A DNA stretch of 58,892 nt from Phycisphaeraceae bacterium (GCA_021297895.1 JAJTHN010000014.1:1-58892), one strand, 5' to 3'. Shown: positions 1-8,199, counted from the first letter of the stretch. Notes: generated by a model from the sequence alone, not told the origin. A program made the numbers and translations.

Positions 1-178
1 ACGGCGGGTGTCCGGCCCCGGGGGCGTGGTACTCCGGGAGCGATCGGATCGGAGCCGCGAGCGTGGCCCACGGCGTGGCCGCGTCCAGCCGCTCCAGGAG
101 CGCCGCCGACCGCGGCCCCCCCAGCCCGTCGAGCGCCGCGTACACAAACCCCATCGACTCGTTCTTCCGAACCGCCAT
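1..178 (-). CDS. IS5-like transposase, N-terminal part (runs off window)
   Basis: Reading leftward from an ATG at 178-176, the frame is open to the window edge and begins MAVRKNESMGFVYAALDGLG, followed by a Leu-rich segment ending LPEYHAPGAGHPP. This layout resembles the start of IS5-type transposases, which carry a short N-terminal region (DUF772-like) before the DDE domain; the catalytic part lies outside the window. A GGAGG ribosome-binding site sits about six bases before the ATG, which supports a real start. The family call rests on recall of similar N-termini and is not certain. Together with the transposase at the other end, mobile DNA borders this window on both sides. Confidence 0.6.
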   Translation of the reverse strand, partial: MAVRKNESMGFVYAALDGLGGPRSAALLERLDAATPWATLAAPIRSLPEYHAPGAGHPP

Positions 179-338
179 GATCGCCTCCAGACCGGCCCGG
201 CACGGGCCGCATTCCGGTACGATCATTCACGTGCGACGGTTGCGCGATTGTTCAGAGATTCCTATTTTCTAGAATCGCAAGCGTTTTGTGTTCCGTCACT
301 TGATGATGTTTATCAAACGCTTTCCGGAGATCGAAGCG

Positions 339-857
339 ATGAAACCCTCAAATCTCGGGTGCTGTTCTGGTGTCTTGTTGATGCTGAGTGGTTTAACTGG
401 ATGCAGAGTGGGCCCGGCTCAGGTACTACCGCAGTTGTCCAAAGAGCCGAACGGGTTGAGCGACATGCGGGAAGGTCTCAATGATCAGCGATCAGCTGTT
501 TTCGGCGTCCAGATGCTTGCTCCAGAGCAAGTGGATCGAATGCCAGCTGCGCTCGGATGGACGGTGTTTAAGTTAACCAGAGAGCATCCTTCTGGGTTCA
601 TCGGGTGCTTTGTGATTGAGCTGAGCCGAGGTGCGAACTACGGAGTTGATGGACCAAAGGAGGCCGTCGGCTTTCGAAATTGGGGCGAGGCGGAGCAACT
701 GCTCAAGAAGATCCGGAAGGAAACCCCGGTGTGGGTTCCAATCGGATCTGGGTTTTGGCATCACGAGTCCGTATCACCTTTTACCCCGGACGAGATTCCA
801 CCGACATTCCAGAAGTTTATACCCCGACATGAGACTGACCTGCCCCCCGAATCCTGA
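339..857 (+). CDS. Putative lipoprotein of unknown function
   Basis: 172 residues from the ATG at 339, chosen over an upstream in-frame GTG (288) because it puts a signal peptide at the N-terminus and has GGAG about ten bases upstream. The start MKPSNLGCC leads into a hydrophobic stretch ending LTGC, a good lipobox, so the mature protein is probably lipid-anchored at Cys-22. The rest is soluble and I recognise no domain. Two 60-base lines just upstream and at the start (241-360) have only 26 and 27 G+C, about 44%, against about 65% in core genes here, which suggests foreign origin. It lies between a transposase fragment and a YD-repeat remnant. Confidence 0.6.
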   Translation: MKPSNLGCCSGVLLMLSGLTGCRVGPAQVLPQLSKEPNGLSDMREGLNDQRSAVFGVQMLAPEQVDRMPAALGWTVFKLTREHPSGFIGCFVIELSRGANYGVDGPKEAVGFRNWGEAEQLLKKIRKETPVWVPIGSGFWHHESVSPFTPDEIPPTFQKFIPRHETDLPPES

Positions 858-902
858 TCCAGCAACTATGGGAGTCCCGGGAGCGTGGCACCGGTCCCGT
901 GC

Positions 903-936
903 CACCGACTCCACGGGCTTTGGCGTGGAGTCGGTG
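903..936. repeat. Perfect 12-bp inverted repeat (hairpin)
   Basis: Bases 903-914 (CACCGACTCCAC) are the exact reverse complement of 925-936 (GTGGAGTCGGTG), with a G-C pair closing the loop, giving a strong stem with an 8-10 nt loop. A competing smaller stem (885-890 with 900-905) overlaps it. It lies 46 bases after the lipoprotein stop and could end that transcript, but no T-run follows, so a REP-like intergenic element is equally possible. Confidence 0.5.
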
Positions 937-1010
937 CGGCCGTTCCCGGGATCAAGGAGTCGGCGCTGTGTTGATCGAGCGCCCGAGCGCAATCGCTCAA
1001 GTTGGTCCCA

Positions 1011-1530
1011 ACGGCCCGACGAATCTTCGATGTGTCGGTGGCACCGACGGCAACGCGATCGCCACGGGGCACCTGCTGCGTGAGACGATCAACCCGGCTC
1101 AGTCTTCGGGGCAGTCCGCGGCCGACCGCACCTCCAAGCAGAGTTACAACGCGCTGGGCGAGGTGATCCGCTCGTATGGCCCTGCGGGCAACCGCATCGA
1201 TACGACGTACAGCACCGCCGGGCGTGTGGTGCTGCGCGAGGTGCACACGTTCGCATCGGGCTTCGACACATCGGTCAAGTCGATCGAGACGACGTACGAC
1301 GGCATGGGCCGATTGGCCCGTGCGCGGTCGCTGTCGAGTTCGAGCGCGACGCTGAACGATGAGGTCTTCGCGTACGACGGGTGGGGCAACCTCAGCCAGA
1401 CGACGGTCGATGCCGACTCGGCGTACGACGCGAGTTCCGGCACGCCGCCGATGGTCACGACCATGACCTGGACCCGCAACACGACCGCCAATGGCTGGCA
1501 GCGGCTGCGGCCGCTCCGACTGCACGCCGA
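1011..1530 (+). pseudogene. YD/RHS-repeat protein remnant
   Basis: The forward frame here encodes clear YD-type motifs in order: QSYNALGEVIRSYGPAGNRI, TTYSTAGRVVL, IETTYDGMGRL, and VFAYDGWGNLSQTTVD. These are the Y-D/N-x-x-G-R/N-x repeats of RHS and tRNA-associated wall proteins, which form a large hollow shell and normally span more than 1000 residues. Here there is no signal peptide, no plausible N-terminus, no RHS core box, and the frame turns into low-complexity sequence after about 1530 and stops at 1573. I therefore read it as a decayed internal fragment. Its presence beside a transposase and tRNA-Val fits an accessory or recombination-prone site. Confidence 0.6.
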
Positions 1531-1722
1531 AGCCGCTCGATTCGTCGGAACGACTCCCGTCCACCGCCGATGATGATGATGATCGCGCCGGTACGAGAAT
1601 CGTGCCACGCGACCCGTGCACGGGCCGTGGCTCACCGCCGCGTTGCTTTCGATCCCCCTCCACCCCCACTCGCAACCGCACCCCCACCCGCGCACCCGCC
1701 CCCGGAACCCGAATCCACTCAG

Positions 1723-1796
1723 TGGGCGATACAGGGCTCGAACCTGTGACCTCATCCGTGTCATGGATGCGCGCTAGCCAACTGCGCCAATCGCCC
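1723..1796 (-). tRNA. tRNA-Val (GAC)
   Basis: The reverse strand folds as a full cloverleaf: acceptor GGGCGAT pairs with ATCGCCC, D-stem GCGC/GCGC, anticodon stem CATCC/GGATG around loop ATGACAC (anticodon GAC, valine), and T-arm ACAGG-TTCGAGC-CCTGT. The discriminator base is A. CCA is not encoded and must be added after transcription. Confidence 0.93.
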
Positions 1797-1929
1797 GAAT
1801 GCACCGAGTATATCCCGCCGCCCGTCTGATGGCCACTGCCGCGGCCCGCCAACAGGGCCGCGCACGATCGCCGAATTGCTGCCCGACGGCGACCGGAACC
1901 AGGAGCATCGCGAGCGCTCCGCCGAACGC

Positions 1930-2049
1930 GAGTATGGCCGCGAGCCCGGGCTCGAGTCCGGCCGCGGGTCCGGCCGCGAGTCCGGCCGTGAGTCCGGCCG
2001 CGAGTCCGGCCGCGGGTCCGGTCGCGAGTTCAGCCGCGAGTTCAGCCCC
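1930..2049. repeat. 12-bp tandem repeat, about ten units
   Basis: Ten head-to-tail units of GAGTCCGGCCGC; the first two and last two are degenerate and the central six nearly identical. The period is a multiple of three, so long open frames exist on both strands, giving Ala/Gly/Pro/Ser-rich peptides, but the reverse one ends inside tRNA-Val. I treat the array as non-coding. Confidence 0.75.
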
Positions 2050-2067
2050 CTCGGGGGCCGCAAATGA

Positions 2068-2096
2068 CAACGCCCCGGGACGAGCCCGGGGCGTTG
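2068..2096 (-). terminator. Rho-independent-type terminator hairpin
   Basis: Perfect 12-bp stem CAACGCCCCGGG (2068-2079) with its complement at 2085-2096 and a 5-nt loop. It lies 113 bases past the stop of the leftward PEP-CTERM-like gene. The following T-tract is weak (TCATTT on the reverse strand), so termination is likely but unproven. Confidence 0.55.
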
Positions 2097-2208
2097 CGGA
2101 AGGAATCAGGTTCTCGCTGCTTGTCCCGGCCGCGGTGCTGGTGGTCCCAAAGGGGTCAGCGGCGGACGAGTCGGGTCAGCGGGAGTGCTGGCCCACATCA
2201 GGCCCACA

Positions 2209-3519
2209 TCAGGCCCGGCGGCGACGGCCGGCGACGACCATGCCCAGGCCCAGGACCGCCATCGCGCCCGGGGTGGGGATGATGTCGATGCCGCGGACGC
2301 GGACGCCCTGCGCCAGCACGGTGTAGCCCGTGCCGTCGAGGTTGATGCGCGACAGGCGGCCGTTGTTGTGGCCGGCCGCGGTGCCCGCGTACGTGCTGAA
2401 CGGGGAGAGGCGGGCCAGGTCGGCCTCGTAGCCCAGCTCGCTGAAGACCAGCGTGTTGGTGAACGGGTCGAAGCGGATGACCTCCGGGTCGAAGGCGATC
2501 GAGGAGTAGATCTGGCTCACGCCGACGACGCTGCTGCCGGTCGCGTCGAGCAGGACCTTCCAGATGCCCTGAGCGCCATCGGAGAGGTTGCCGCCGACGA
2601 TGCGGTTGCGGGCCATGTTGGTGATGTAGAGCTCATTGGAGCCGGGGCGGGCGATGATGCCGCGGACATCCGTGAGCAGCGGGAGCGTCTGGGTCTGGCC
2701 GTTGACGTCCGTGTAGGTGTTCACGCCGTTGAAGTCGGCGATGATCGTCTGCGTGGCAGCGCCCGTCGTGATCGAGGGGATGCTGGTGCGGGCGATGACC
2801 GACGACCAGTTGCGGTTGGCGGGCTGCAGCTGTGTGCCGCCGGCGACGGGGACGGACTGGCTGGTCAGGTAGGTGCCGCCGTTGGGGAACGCGGTGTAAT
2901 AGTCGCTGTTGCCCTGGCCCGAGGGGGTCAGGAAGGTGCCAAGGTTCGGGAACGGCGTGGGCGTGGCGTTGGGGGTCTGGTTCCACAGGCGGGTGGTCGC
3001 GCCGGTGCCCGGGTTGACGGCGTTGAGGCCGCCGTCGGTCGCGGGGAACGCGGTGCCGCCGCGGGCCGTCTGGTTCGTGCCGTTGATGTACAGCAGCGAG
3101 CCGCGGCTGTGGTCGTACCACATGCCCAGCGGGTTGATCGCCGGGACGTTGTTCGTCAGCATGCCGACGACCGGCGTGCCGAAGAGGTCATAGACCTGGC
3201 CGATCGAGGCGTTGCTGCTGGGGTTGGCGACCTGGGCCGGGCCGCTACCGAAGTACCAGAGGCCGTTGGCGCCGGCGCGGATGTCCGACAGACGCAGGTC
3301 GACCAGCTGCGGGTCATTGAAGCCCGCGTCGTTGGCGCCGACCGGGAAGAGCACGTGCGTGCTGACGGTGTTACCCGGTGCCCACGAGCGGATCGCCTGA
3401 CCGGTCGAGCCGGAGCCCGAAAGGTCGGTGAAGACGACGGTGCCGGGGGCCTGGGCCAGAGCCGAGCCAGCCAGAGCGAGCAGGGCGACGATCGACGCAG
3501 AATTACGAATCACATTCAT
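2209..3519 (-). CDS. Exported protein with PEP-CTERM-like tail
   Basis: 436 residues. The start at 3519 is preceded by a strong GGAGGAG site six bases upstream and gives an immediate signal peptide, MNVIRNSASIVALLALAGSA, with likely cleavage after ALAQA. The body is Asn/Gly/Thr-rich and looks like an extracellular beta-propeller-like fold (motifs such as GLWYFGSG, GIWKVLLD, RLSRINLDGTGYTVLA), but I cannot assign a family. The C-terminus IIPTPGAMAVLGLGMVVAGR plus RRRA is a PEP-CTERM-like sorting tail: short Pro motif, hydrophobic helix, Arg cluster. Such tails are processed by exosortases, none of which is in this window. The protein is probably secreted or surface-attached. Upstream is a long leader of over 200 bases. 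Confidence 0.75.
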   Translation of the reverse strand: MNVIRNSASIVALLALAGSALAQAPGTVVFTDLSGSGSTGQAIRSWAPGNTVSTHVLFPVGANDAGFNDPQLVDLRLSDIRAGANGLWYFGSGPAQVANPSSNASIGQVYDLFGTPVVGMLTNNVPAINPLGMWYDHSRGSLLYINGTNQTARGGTAFPATDGGLNAVNPGTGATTRLWNQTPNATPTPFPNLGTFLTPSGQGNSDYYTAFPNGGTYLTSQSVPVAGGTQLQPANRNWSSVIARTSIPSITTGAATQTIIADFNGVNTYTDVNGQTQTLPLLTDVRGIIARPGSNELYITNMARNRIVGGNLSDGAQGIWKVLLDATGSSVVGVSQIYSSIAFDPEVIRFDPFTNTLVFSELGYEADLARLSPFSTYAGTAAGHNNGRLSRINLDGTGYTVLAQGVRVRGIDIIPTPGAMAVLGLGMVVAGRRRRA

Positions 3520-3745
3520 CTCGTTCTCCTCCGAAAAAAGGATGGGCCTGAGTGGTGCGACACCTGCGACCGCAGGCGTGGGGTTCACGATCCAGCCGCT
3601 CTTGGCTCCGCGATCTCGGTGACGTGCCGAGCATTGAGCCCGGACAGGAACCAGAAACCGCATGAGCTCGAGAGCACTCGGACAAGCCGCACAAAGATGA
3701 CCGAGACTCCTGGCCCGTTTCCGAGCCCCCTCGACCATCTCAAAG

Positions 3746-3775
3746 AGTGTACTACAATGGTCCTAGAAGTGACAA
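3746..3775 (-). promoter_or_regulatory. Candidate sigma-70-type promoter
   Basis: On the reverse strand TTGTCA (3775-3770) is followed after 18 bases by TACACT (3751-3746), five and four matches to the -35 and -10 consensus, inside a locally AT-richer stretch. It would leave a leader of about 220 bases before the ATG at 3519. Confidence 0.35.
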
Positions 3776-3938
3776 CAACTCTTCGCTATTTTTACGCATC
3801 TTCACCGAAGTAGTTGCAGTTCTCGGCTCAGACCAGGGGTTTTCTGGGGCCCGTTTGGCCCCTTGGCCGAAGTGGACGAATCTCTTGGAGTCTGCGGCGC
3901 TCGAGCACCCGCTCGATCCGCCATCAATGCAAACAAAA

Positions 3939-3959
3939 ACCCCGGGCGTGGCCCGGGGT
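3939..3959 (-). terminator. Rho-independent terminator of the OmpA-like gene
   Basis: Stem ACCCCGGGC/GCCCGGGGT with a 3-nt loop, followed on the reverse strand by GTTTTTGTTTG, a good T-tract. It lies 62 bases after the stop of the leftward gene at 4021-4650. Confidence 0.8.
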
Positions 3960-4020
3960 GAAATAGACTCGCAGTCGGTTTTTGGGGGAGAGCCGAAGGC
4001 TGTGCCCAGCACCCGATCGC

Positions 4021-4650
4021 TCAGTTCAGAACCTTGATCTCGACGCGGCGGCTGGCGGCGTCGGTGCTCTTGAGGTTCGATGCACCGCGGCCGACGGTCT
4101 CGATCCGTCCGGCAGAGATGCCCCGGCTGACGAGGTGTCGCTTGACCGACTCGGCACGGGCGGCCGAAAGGGCCTCGTTGGTGCCCCAGCGGCTCTTGCG
4201 GATCGGGTGGCGGTCCGTGAAGCCCTCGATCAGCAGGTTGCTGCCCGGGTGATCGCGGCGGATGCGGCTGGCGATCGAGTCCAGCTCGCGGCGGCCCGCG
4301 GCGGTCAACTCCGCCTGGCCCGATGCGAAGCTCACATCACCGGCGAGGACATACTCGCGGGTGGACGCCGGGCGAGGCGCGGAGCCCGAGTCCGTCGGCG
4401 GAGCGGTGCGGGTCTCGGCCTGGGTCTTGAGCTGAGCGAGCTGGTTCTCCGCCTCAGCGCGACGGGCCTCGCTGGCGGCCAGTTCCTGCGAGCGGGTGTC
4501 GAGGTTCTGACGCAGCGAGGCGTTCTCCTCGCTGAGCTTGGCAACCTGCTCCTTCTCGGCATTGTTGCAGCCGCCCGCGACGATCGCGGCCAGAGCCACG
4601 CCGGCGAGCATGAGACCACGGGAAAGACGCGAACCGATCGTGCGAGCCAT
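4021..4650 (-). CDS. OmpA/Pal-family peptidoglycan-binding lipoprotein
   Basis: 209 residues from the ATG at 4650, chosen because GGAGGG lies about six bases upstream and a signal peptide follows directly (MARTIGSRLSRGLMLAGVAL). The lipobox-like AGGC near residue 28 suggests a lipid anchor, although Ala rather than Leu at -3 is less usual. Residues about 35-75 form a heptad-rich coiled coil (EKEQVAKLSEENASLRQ onward). The C-terminal 110 residues are an OmpA-C domain: VSFASGQAELTAAG, LLIEGFTDRHP, LSAARAESVKRHL, and IETVGRGASN. This domain binds diaminopimelate peptidoglycan and tethers the envelope. The gene ends in its own terminator and stands 209 bases from the prepilin peptidase gene. Confidence 0.85.
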   Translation of the reverse strand: MARTIGSRLSRGLMLAGVALAAIVAGGCNNAEKEQVAKLSEENASLRQNLDTRSQELAASEARRAEAENQLAQLKTQAETRTAPPTDSGSAPRPASTREYVLAGDVSFASGQAELTAAGRRELDSIASRIRRDHPGSNLLIEGFTDRHPIRKSRWGTNEALSAARAESVKRHLVSRGISAGRIETVGRGASNLKSTDAASRRVEIKVLN

Positions 4651-4858
4651 GCAACCCTCCATGTGCTGCCCCTGGCCATGCGCCGGGGCGAGTGCGTTCA
4701 GGCCCGCGTGCATCATGCACGCCAGAGGCCCAGACTGATGCGAATGAGCGGACACAGCGTCCGAGTGCAGCCATTTCACGCGGGCAAAGGCCCGCTGTCA
4801 ACTTCGGGGGCAGTTTGGTGGATGAAGTTGTGCCGCAATTCGGCGCAACCGTCGGAAC

Positions 4859-6319
4859 CTACGGCAGGTTTATCGGCACGGGCGTGACAAAGAGGTGAGA
4901 AAGCCCGCGTTCGATGAGCGGCTTGCCGACGAACACCAGCGCGGTCGCGATGGCCAGGAACGGGCCGTACGGCATCGCGCGTGCGTTCGAGCCGATCGCC
5001 ACGCGGGCCAGGATCGCCCACGCCACGCCGACAAACGCCGCGAGGAAGAACGCCAGCACCGCATCGACCCAGCCGAGTGCCGCGCCGACCGCGGCCATGA
5101 GGTGCACATCTCCCAGGCCCATGGCCTCCTTGCCGAAGGCGAGCGAGCCGAGGATGCGGACGAACCACACCACGCCGCCGCCGACAAGAAAGCCCAGCAG
5201 CACCCCCGCGAGAACTTTCAGCCAGAGCGGGGCGATCCAGCCGCCCTGACCGGCCAGGTGCAGCATCAGGATCGCGCCGAGGTACGCCAGCCCCACCGGC
5301 GGGCCGAGGAAGGCGAGCTCGCGGAGCATTTCCCGCCTGGCGTGCGGATAAGCGACCCACAGGTCGGTGGGGTTTGCGAAGGCGGCGTGCGCGTCGGTCC
5401 CAGTCGGCGTGGCCGGGGGCGTCAGAGCGGTCGATGCCGTCGGCGGGGCATCCAGATTCGTCAGCGGGCCGGTTTCGGCCGCGCGGTCGGAACCGGATGC
5501 GGCCGATGCAGCGGGCCCAGCAGCGGTCGGTGCCGCGCCATGCAGCGTGCTGGCGTGCTGGGCTTCCCATTCGGCGTAGTCCTCGAACGAGCGGCGGAGC
5601 AGGCCGACACGCAGGAGCAGAAGCGAAAGCCCGAGGCCGATGGTGCCGCCGAGGCTTGCGCCGACCCACTGCCAGCCCCCCCAGGCCTGGCCGATGCCCC
5701 AGCCCCACGGCGTGGCGATGGCCCAGTCCCAGTCCCGTGCGACAAAGGCAAGCCCACCCCCGGGCGAGAACTCGACGACAACGGCCCACGCCGTGTGCAG
5801 CAGGAGCGCCACAGCGCTGGCGAACCAGGCCAGTTCAAGGGGAATGGTGAACGTGCGGGCATCGACGATCGTCATGGCCGTCAGCGAGGCAAAGAGCACG
5901 GCAACGACGATGAACACGGGCCAGACACCCACGAACCCGTTCAGCCCCCACTCCGGCCGGATCATGCCGATGGGAACGCCCGCGAGGTTCGCGTTGGGCG
6001 AGATGAGGAAACACATCGCATAAAGGCCGACGAACAGAAGGCCGACGAACGCCTCGACGAGCGGGTATTCGGGGCTGATTTTCGACCTGCAGAACCGGCA
6101 CCGGCCGCGGAGCAGGAGCCAGCCGAGGACCGGGATGTTCTCGCGCCAGGTCAGCCGAGTTTCGCACGACGGGCACCGCGATGGCGGCGTGATGACGCTC
6201 AGACCGAGCGGGAGGCGGTACACCAGCACATTGATCAACGACCCGACGCACGCGCCGAACGCGAACGCGAATGCCAGCGGCACGATGATGCTCAGGGTCT
6301 CCGCCAGATCGAGGCTCAT
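4859..6319 (-). CDS. pilD: Type IV prepilin peptidase with large insertion
   Basis: 486 residues. This bifunctional A24 aspartyl peptidase/N-methylase cleaves prepilin leaders and methylates the new N-terminus. Seen in order: a first membrane helix with GACVGSLINVLVYRLP, two zinc CxxC pairs (CPSC at 49-52, CRFC at 74-77), the first catalytic Asp in IVDARTFTIP (D153), and the GxGD motif GLGDVHL (D404). Family members are usually 250-290 residues; the excess is an insert around residues 185-340, containing an extra hydrophobic part and an Ala/Pro/Thr-rich stretch. Its substrates are probably the pseudopilins at 20191-31294. It ends a leftward run that starts with xseA/xseB, 57 bases after xseB. 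Confidence 0.9.
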   Translation of the reverse strand: MSLDLAETLSIIVPLAFAFAFGACVGSLINVLVYRLPLGLSVITPPSRCPSCETRLTWRENIPVLGWLLLRGRCRFCRSKISPEYPLVEAFVGLLFVGLYAMCFLISPNANLAGVPIGMIRPEWGLNGFVGVWPVFIVVAVLFASLTAMTIVDARTFTIPLELAWFASAVALLLHTAWAVVVEFSPGGGLAFVARDWDWAIATPWGWGIGQAWGGWQWVGASLGGTIGLGLSLLLLRVGLLRRSFEDYAEWEAQHASTLHGAAPTAAGPAASAASGSDRAAETGPLTNLDAPPTASTALTPPATPTGTDAHAAFANPTDLWVAYPHARREMLRELAFLGPPVGLAYLGAILMLHLAGQGGWIAPLWLKVLAGVLLGFLVGGGVVWFVRILGSLAFGKEAMGLGDVHLMAAVGAALGWVDAVLAFFLAAFVGVAWAILARVAIGSNARAMPYGPFLAIATALVFVGKPLIERGLSHLFVTPVPINLP

Positions 6320-6376
6320 GATGCGGGCATCCTTGCCGGGGTCGAAGGAGTGGACGCGGGAAAGTTCAGGGAGAGA

Positions 6377-6649
6377 TCAAGCCTTTGGAGGCTTGGGCAC
6401 ATCCGCGTTCATCTGCGCGGTCAGGTCTGCGAATCGCTGCTCGGCTCTGGCCAGCAGAGTCTGGCAATGCCGCTCCAGCGCTTTGCCCCGCTCGTACGCG
6501 GCCAGTTGCTCCTCAAGGCCCATTTCGCCAGACTCGATGCGCTGAACAATGGACTCGAGTTCCGCGATGGCGGACTCGTAAGGCATGTCGGCCGGAATGG
6601 GCGCGGGGCCCGAAGACGAGCCGGATGATGGTTGGTCGGGCGGGGCCAT
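6377..6649 (-). CDS. xseB: Exodeoxyribonuclease VII small subunit
   Basis: 90 residues from the ATG at 6649. Its partner XseA carries catalysis; several copies of the small subunit bind XseA to form the nuclease that degrades single-stranded DNA into oligonucleotides. The family core is plain: YESAIAELESIVQRIESGEM, then LEEQLAAYERGKALERHCQ and LLARAEQRF. The first 18 residues (Pro/Ser-rich) are a non-conserved extension. A longer in-frame start exists upstream, but it would lie inside xseA and adds only Arg-rich sequence. The gene begins ten bases after the xseA stop; no clear Shine-Dalgarno is seen, so translational coupling is likely. Confidence 0.9.
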   Translation of the reverse strand: MAPPDQPSSGSSSGPAPIPADMPYESAIAELESIVQRIESGEMGLEEQLAAYERGKALERHCQTLLARAEQRFADLTAQMNADVPKPPKA

Positions 6650-6659
6650 GACGGAGAGA

Positions 6660-8189
6660 TTAGCCGAAGAGACCCGGAGCGGTCGACTCTCCCGGGGGAC
6701 GCTTGCGGGCCGGACGCGGCGAAGGCGTGAGCGGCCGGGCCGTCTGGCCGTCACTCTGAACCGTCGAGCGCAGATCGCCATCGGCCAATCGGGTCGTCAG
6801 CACCTGTCCCGGGCTCGCGGCGTGGATCGAGCGCAGCACCGTGCCGTCACTGGCAAGCGTCACGGAGAATCCGCGGCGAAGCACGCCAGCAGGGCCGACG
6901 AGTTCGAGCTGACGCGCCAGATCGACCCGGCGCTGGCGACGGAGGGCGATCGAATCGCCGGTGAGTCGCCGCAGATCGAGGCGAGCATCCTCGAGGCGTC
7001 GCCGCCGCATTTCGAGCACCTGGCCCATGGCCACCGAGAGCCGAAGAGAAAACCCACGGAGTGCCGAGCGTCGGCGCTCATAGACCGCCGAAGGCCGCGC
7101 GCGTTCGAGGCTTGCCCCGAGTGTCGCCAGCCGCCGCCCGGAAACGCCCAGGGAGCGGAGCGCGGCGGCGTTCATGGCCCGAGCGGTGGCGCGAAGTCGC
7201 TCGGCGAGCAGCGCGTGCGAACGCGAGATGAGCGAGGCCAGGCGCTCGCTGGTCATGCGGACCTGCTCGCTGAGCGCAGCGCGATCGGGCGTGAGCCGCA
7301 TCGCGGCCTGCGTGGGCGTGGCGCAGCGCTCATCGGCGACGAGTTCGGCGATGGTGGTGTCGGTCTCATGGCCGATCGCCGCGACGACCGGGACGGACGC
7401 ATCGACGATCGCCTGAGCGACGATCTTCTCGTTGAAGGCCCAGAGGTCCTCCATGCTTCCGCCGCCGCGGGTGACGATGATGGCATCGATGCCCAGGGCG
7501 CGGGCGTTGGCAGAGGCCCAGTTGATCGCCCGGGCGACGTGCGGCGCGGCGTCGGGGCCTTGCACGAGCGTGTCGATCAGCAGCAGATCCACCGCGGGGC
7601 AGCGGCGCCGCATGGTGTCGCGGACATCGGCCAGCGCAGCGCCGGTCCGGCTGGTGATGACCACGATGCGCGCGGGGAACGCCGGAAGCGGTCGCTTGCG
7701 GTCGGCATCGAACCATCCGAGCGCTCGAACTTCCTGCACCAGCGCGCGGTATCGCAGTTCCAGAGCGCCGACACCGACGGGCTCGATGCGCTCGACGTAG
7801 AAGCTGACCTGCCCGCGCGGTGCGTAGTACTCCACGCGGCCGGTGACGACGACCTCCTGACCCTCGGCGAGTTGGAATCCGACCGAGCGGATGCGCCCGG
7901 CGAACATCACGCAGTTGAGCACGCTCTGGCTGTCCTTGATCGCGAAGTACCAGTGCGTGCGGTGCGTGAAGTTGCTGACCTGACCGATGACGCGGATGCC
8001 CGAGACGATGCGGTCCTTCAGCGCCCCATCGATCAGCGCCGCCAGCGCCGAAACACTGATAGCCGGAGCAACAGCCGGACCCGACCCCGCGGCGGAATCG
8101 GACGAGGGGCCGGTCGCCGCGTCGGCGCTCGCGGGCGCGGGCGACGCGGGGCGCGCCGGCGCCGCGCCGCCGGCGGTCGGGCGGATCAT
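6660..8189 (-). CDS. xseA: Exodeoxyribonuclease VII large subunit
   Basis: 509 residues from the ATG at 8189. Residues about 1-40 are an Ala/Pro/Ser-rich tail; then comes the OB-fold that binds single-stranded DNA (RVIGQVSNFTHRTHWYFAIK). The catalytic exonuclease VII domain follows, with PLPAFPARIVVITSRTGAAL, DTLVQGPDAAPHVARAI, TRGGGSMEDLWAFNEKIVAQ and GHETDTTIAELVADERCATP, all hallmark motifs. A long helical region leads to RRGFSVTLASDGTVLRS. The start is chosen because it falls just after the stop of the glycosyltransferase gene (8200) and precedes the OB-fold; a much longer frame upstream is only overlap. Makes the nuclease with XseB. Confidence 0.93.
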   Translation of the reverse strand: MIRPTAGGAAPARPASPAPASADAATGPSSDSAAGSGPAVAPAISVSALAALIDGALKDRIVSGIRVIGQVSNFTHRTHWYFAIKDSQSVLNCVMFAGRIRSVGFQLAEGQEVVVTGRVEYYAPRGQVSFYVERIEPVGVGALELRYRALVQEVRALGWFDADRKRPLPAFPARIVVITSRTGAALADVRDTMRRRCPAVDLLLIDTLVQGPDAAPHVARAINWASANARALGIDAIIVTRGGGSMEDLWAFNEKIVAQAIVDASVPVVAAIGHETDTTIAELVADERCATPTQAAMRLTPDRAALSEQVRMTSERLASLISRSHALLAERLRATARAMNAAALRSLGVSGRRLATLGASLERARPSAVYERRRSALRGFSLRLSVAMGQVLEMRRRRLEDARLDLRRLTGDSIALRRQRRVDLARQLELVGPAGVLRRGFSVTLASDGTVLRSIHAASPGQVLTTRLADGDLRSTVQSDGQTARPLTPSPRPARKRPPGESTAPGLFG

Positions 8190-8199
8190 CTTCGCGGGA

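Larger units (their letters stand above)
3520..4020. other. Intergenic gap between exported protein and OmpA-like gene
   Basis: 501 bases with no convincing gene. It holds a possible promoter for the leftward gene at 2209-3519 and the terminator of the OmpA-like gene. A short reverse frame at 3752-4012 runs through that terminator and has no family features, so I do not call it. Confidence 0.6.

Noticed and set aside
866-1852. 328-residue - strand frame
   Set aside because: Overlaps tRNA-Val and the YD-repeat remnant, and translates to Arg-rich sequence without any motif.
1774-2070. 98-residue - strand frame with Leu/Ala/Gly repeats
   Set aside because: Its 3' end runs into tRNA-Val and it starts inside the terminator; repeats are from the 12-bp array.
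2185-3813. 542-residue + strand frame
   Set aside because: Opposite to the PEP-CTERM-like gene, which has a signal peptide, ribosome-binding site and terminator; this one has none.
3752-4012. 86-residue - strand frame
   Set aside because: Contains the terminator of the OmpA-like gene and has no signal, motif or ribosome-binding site.
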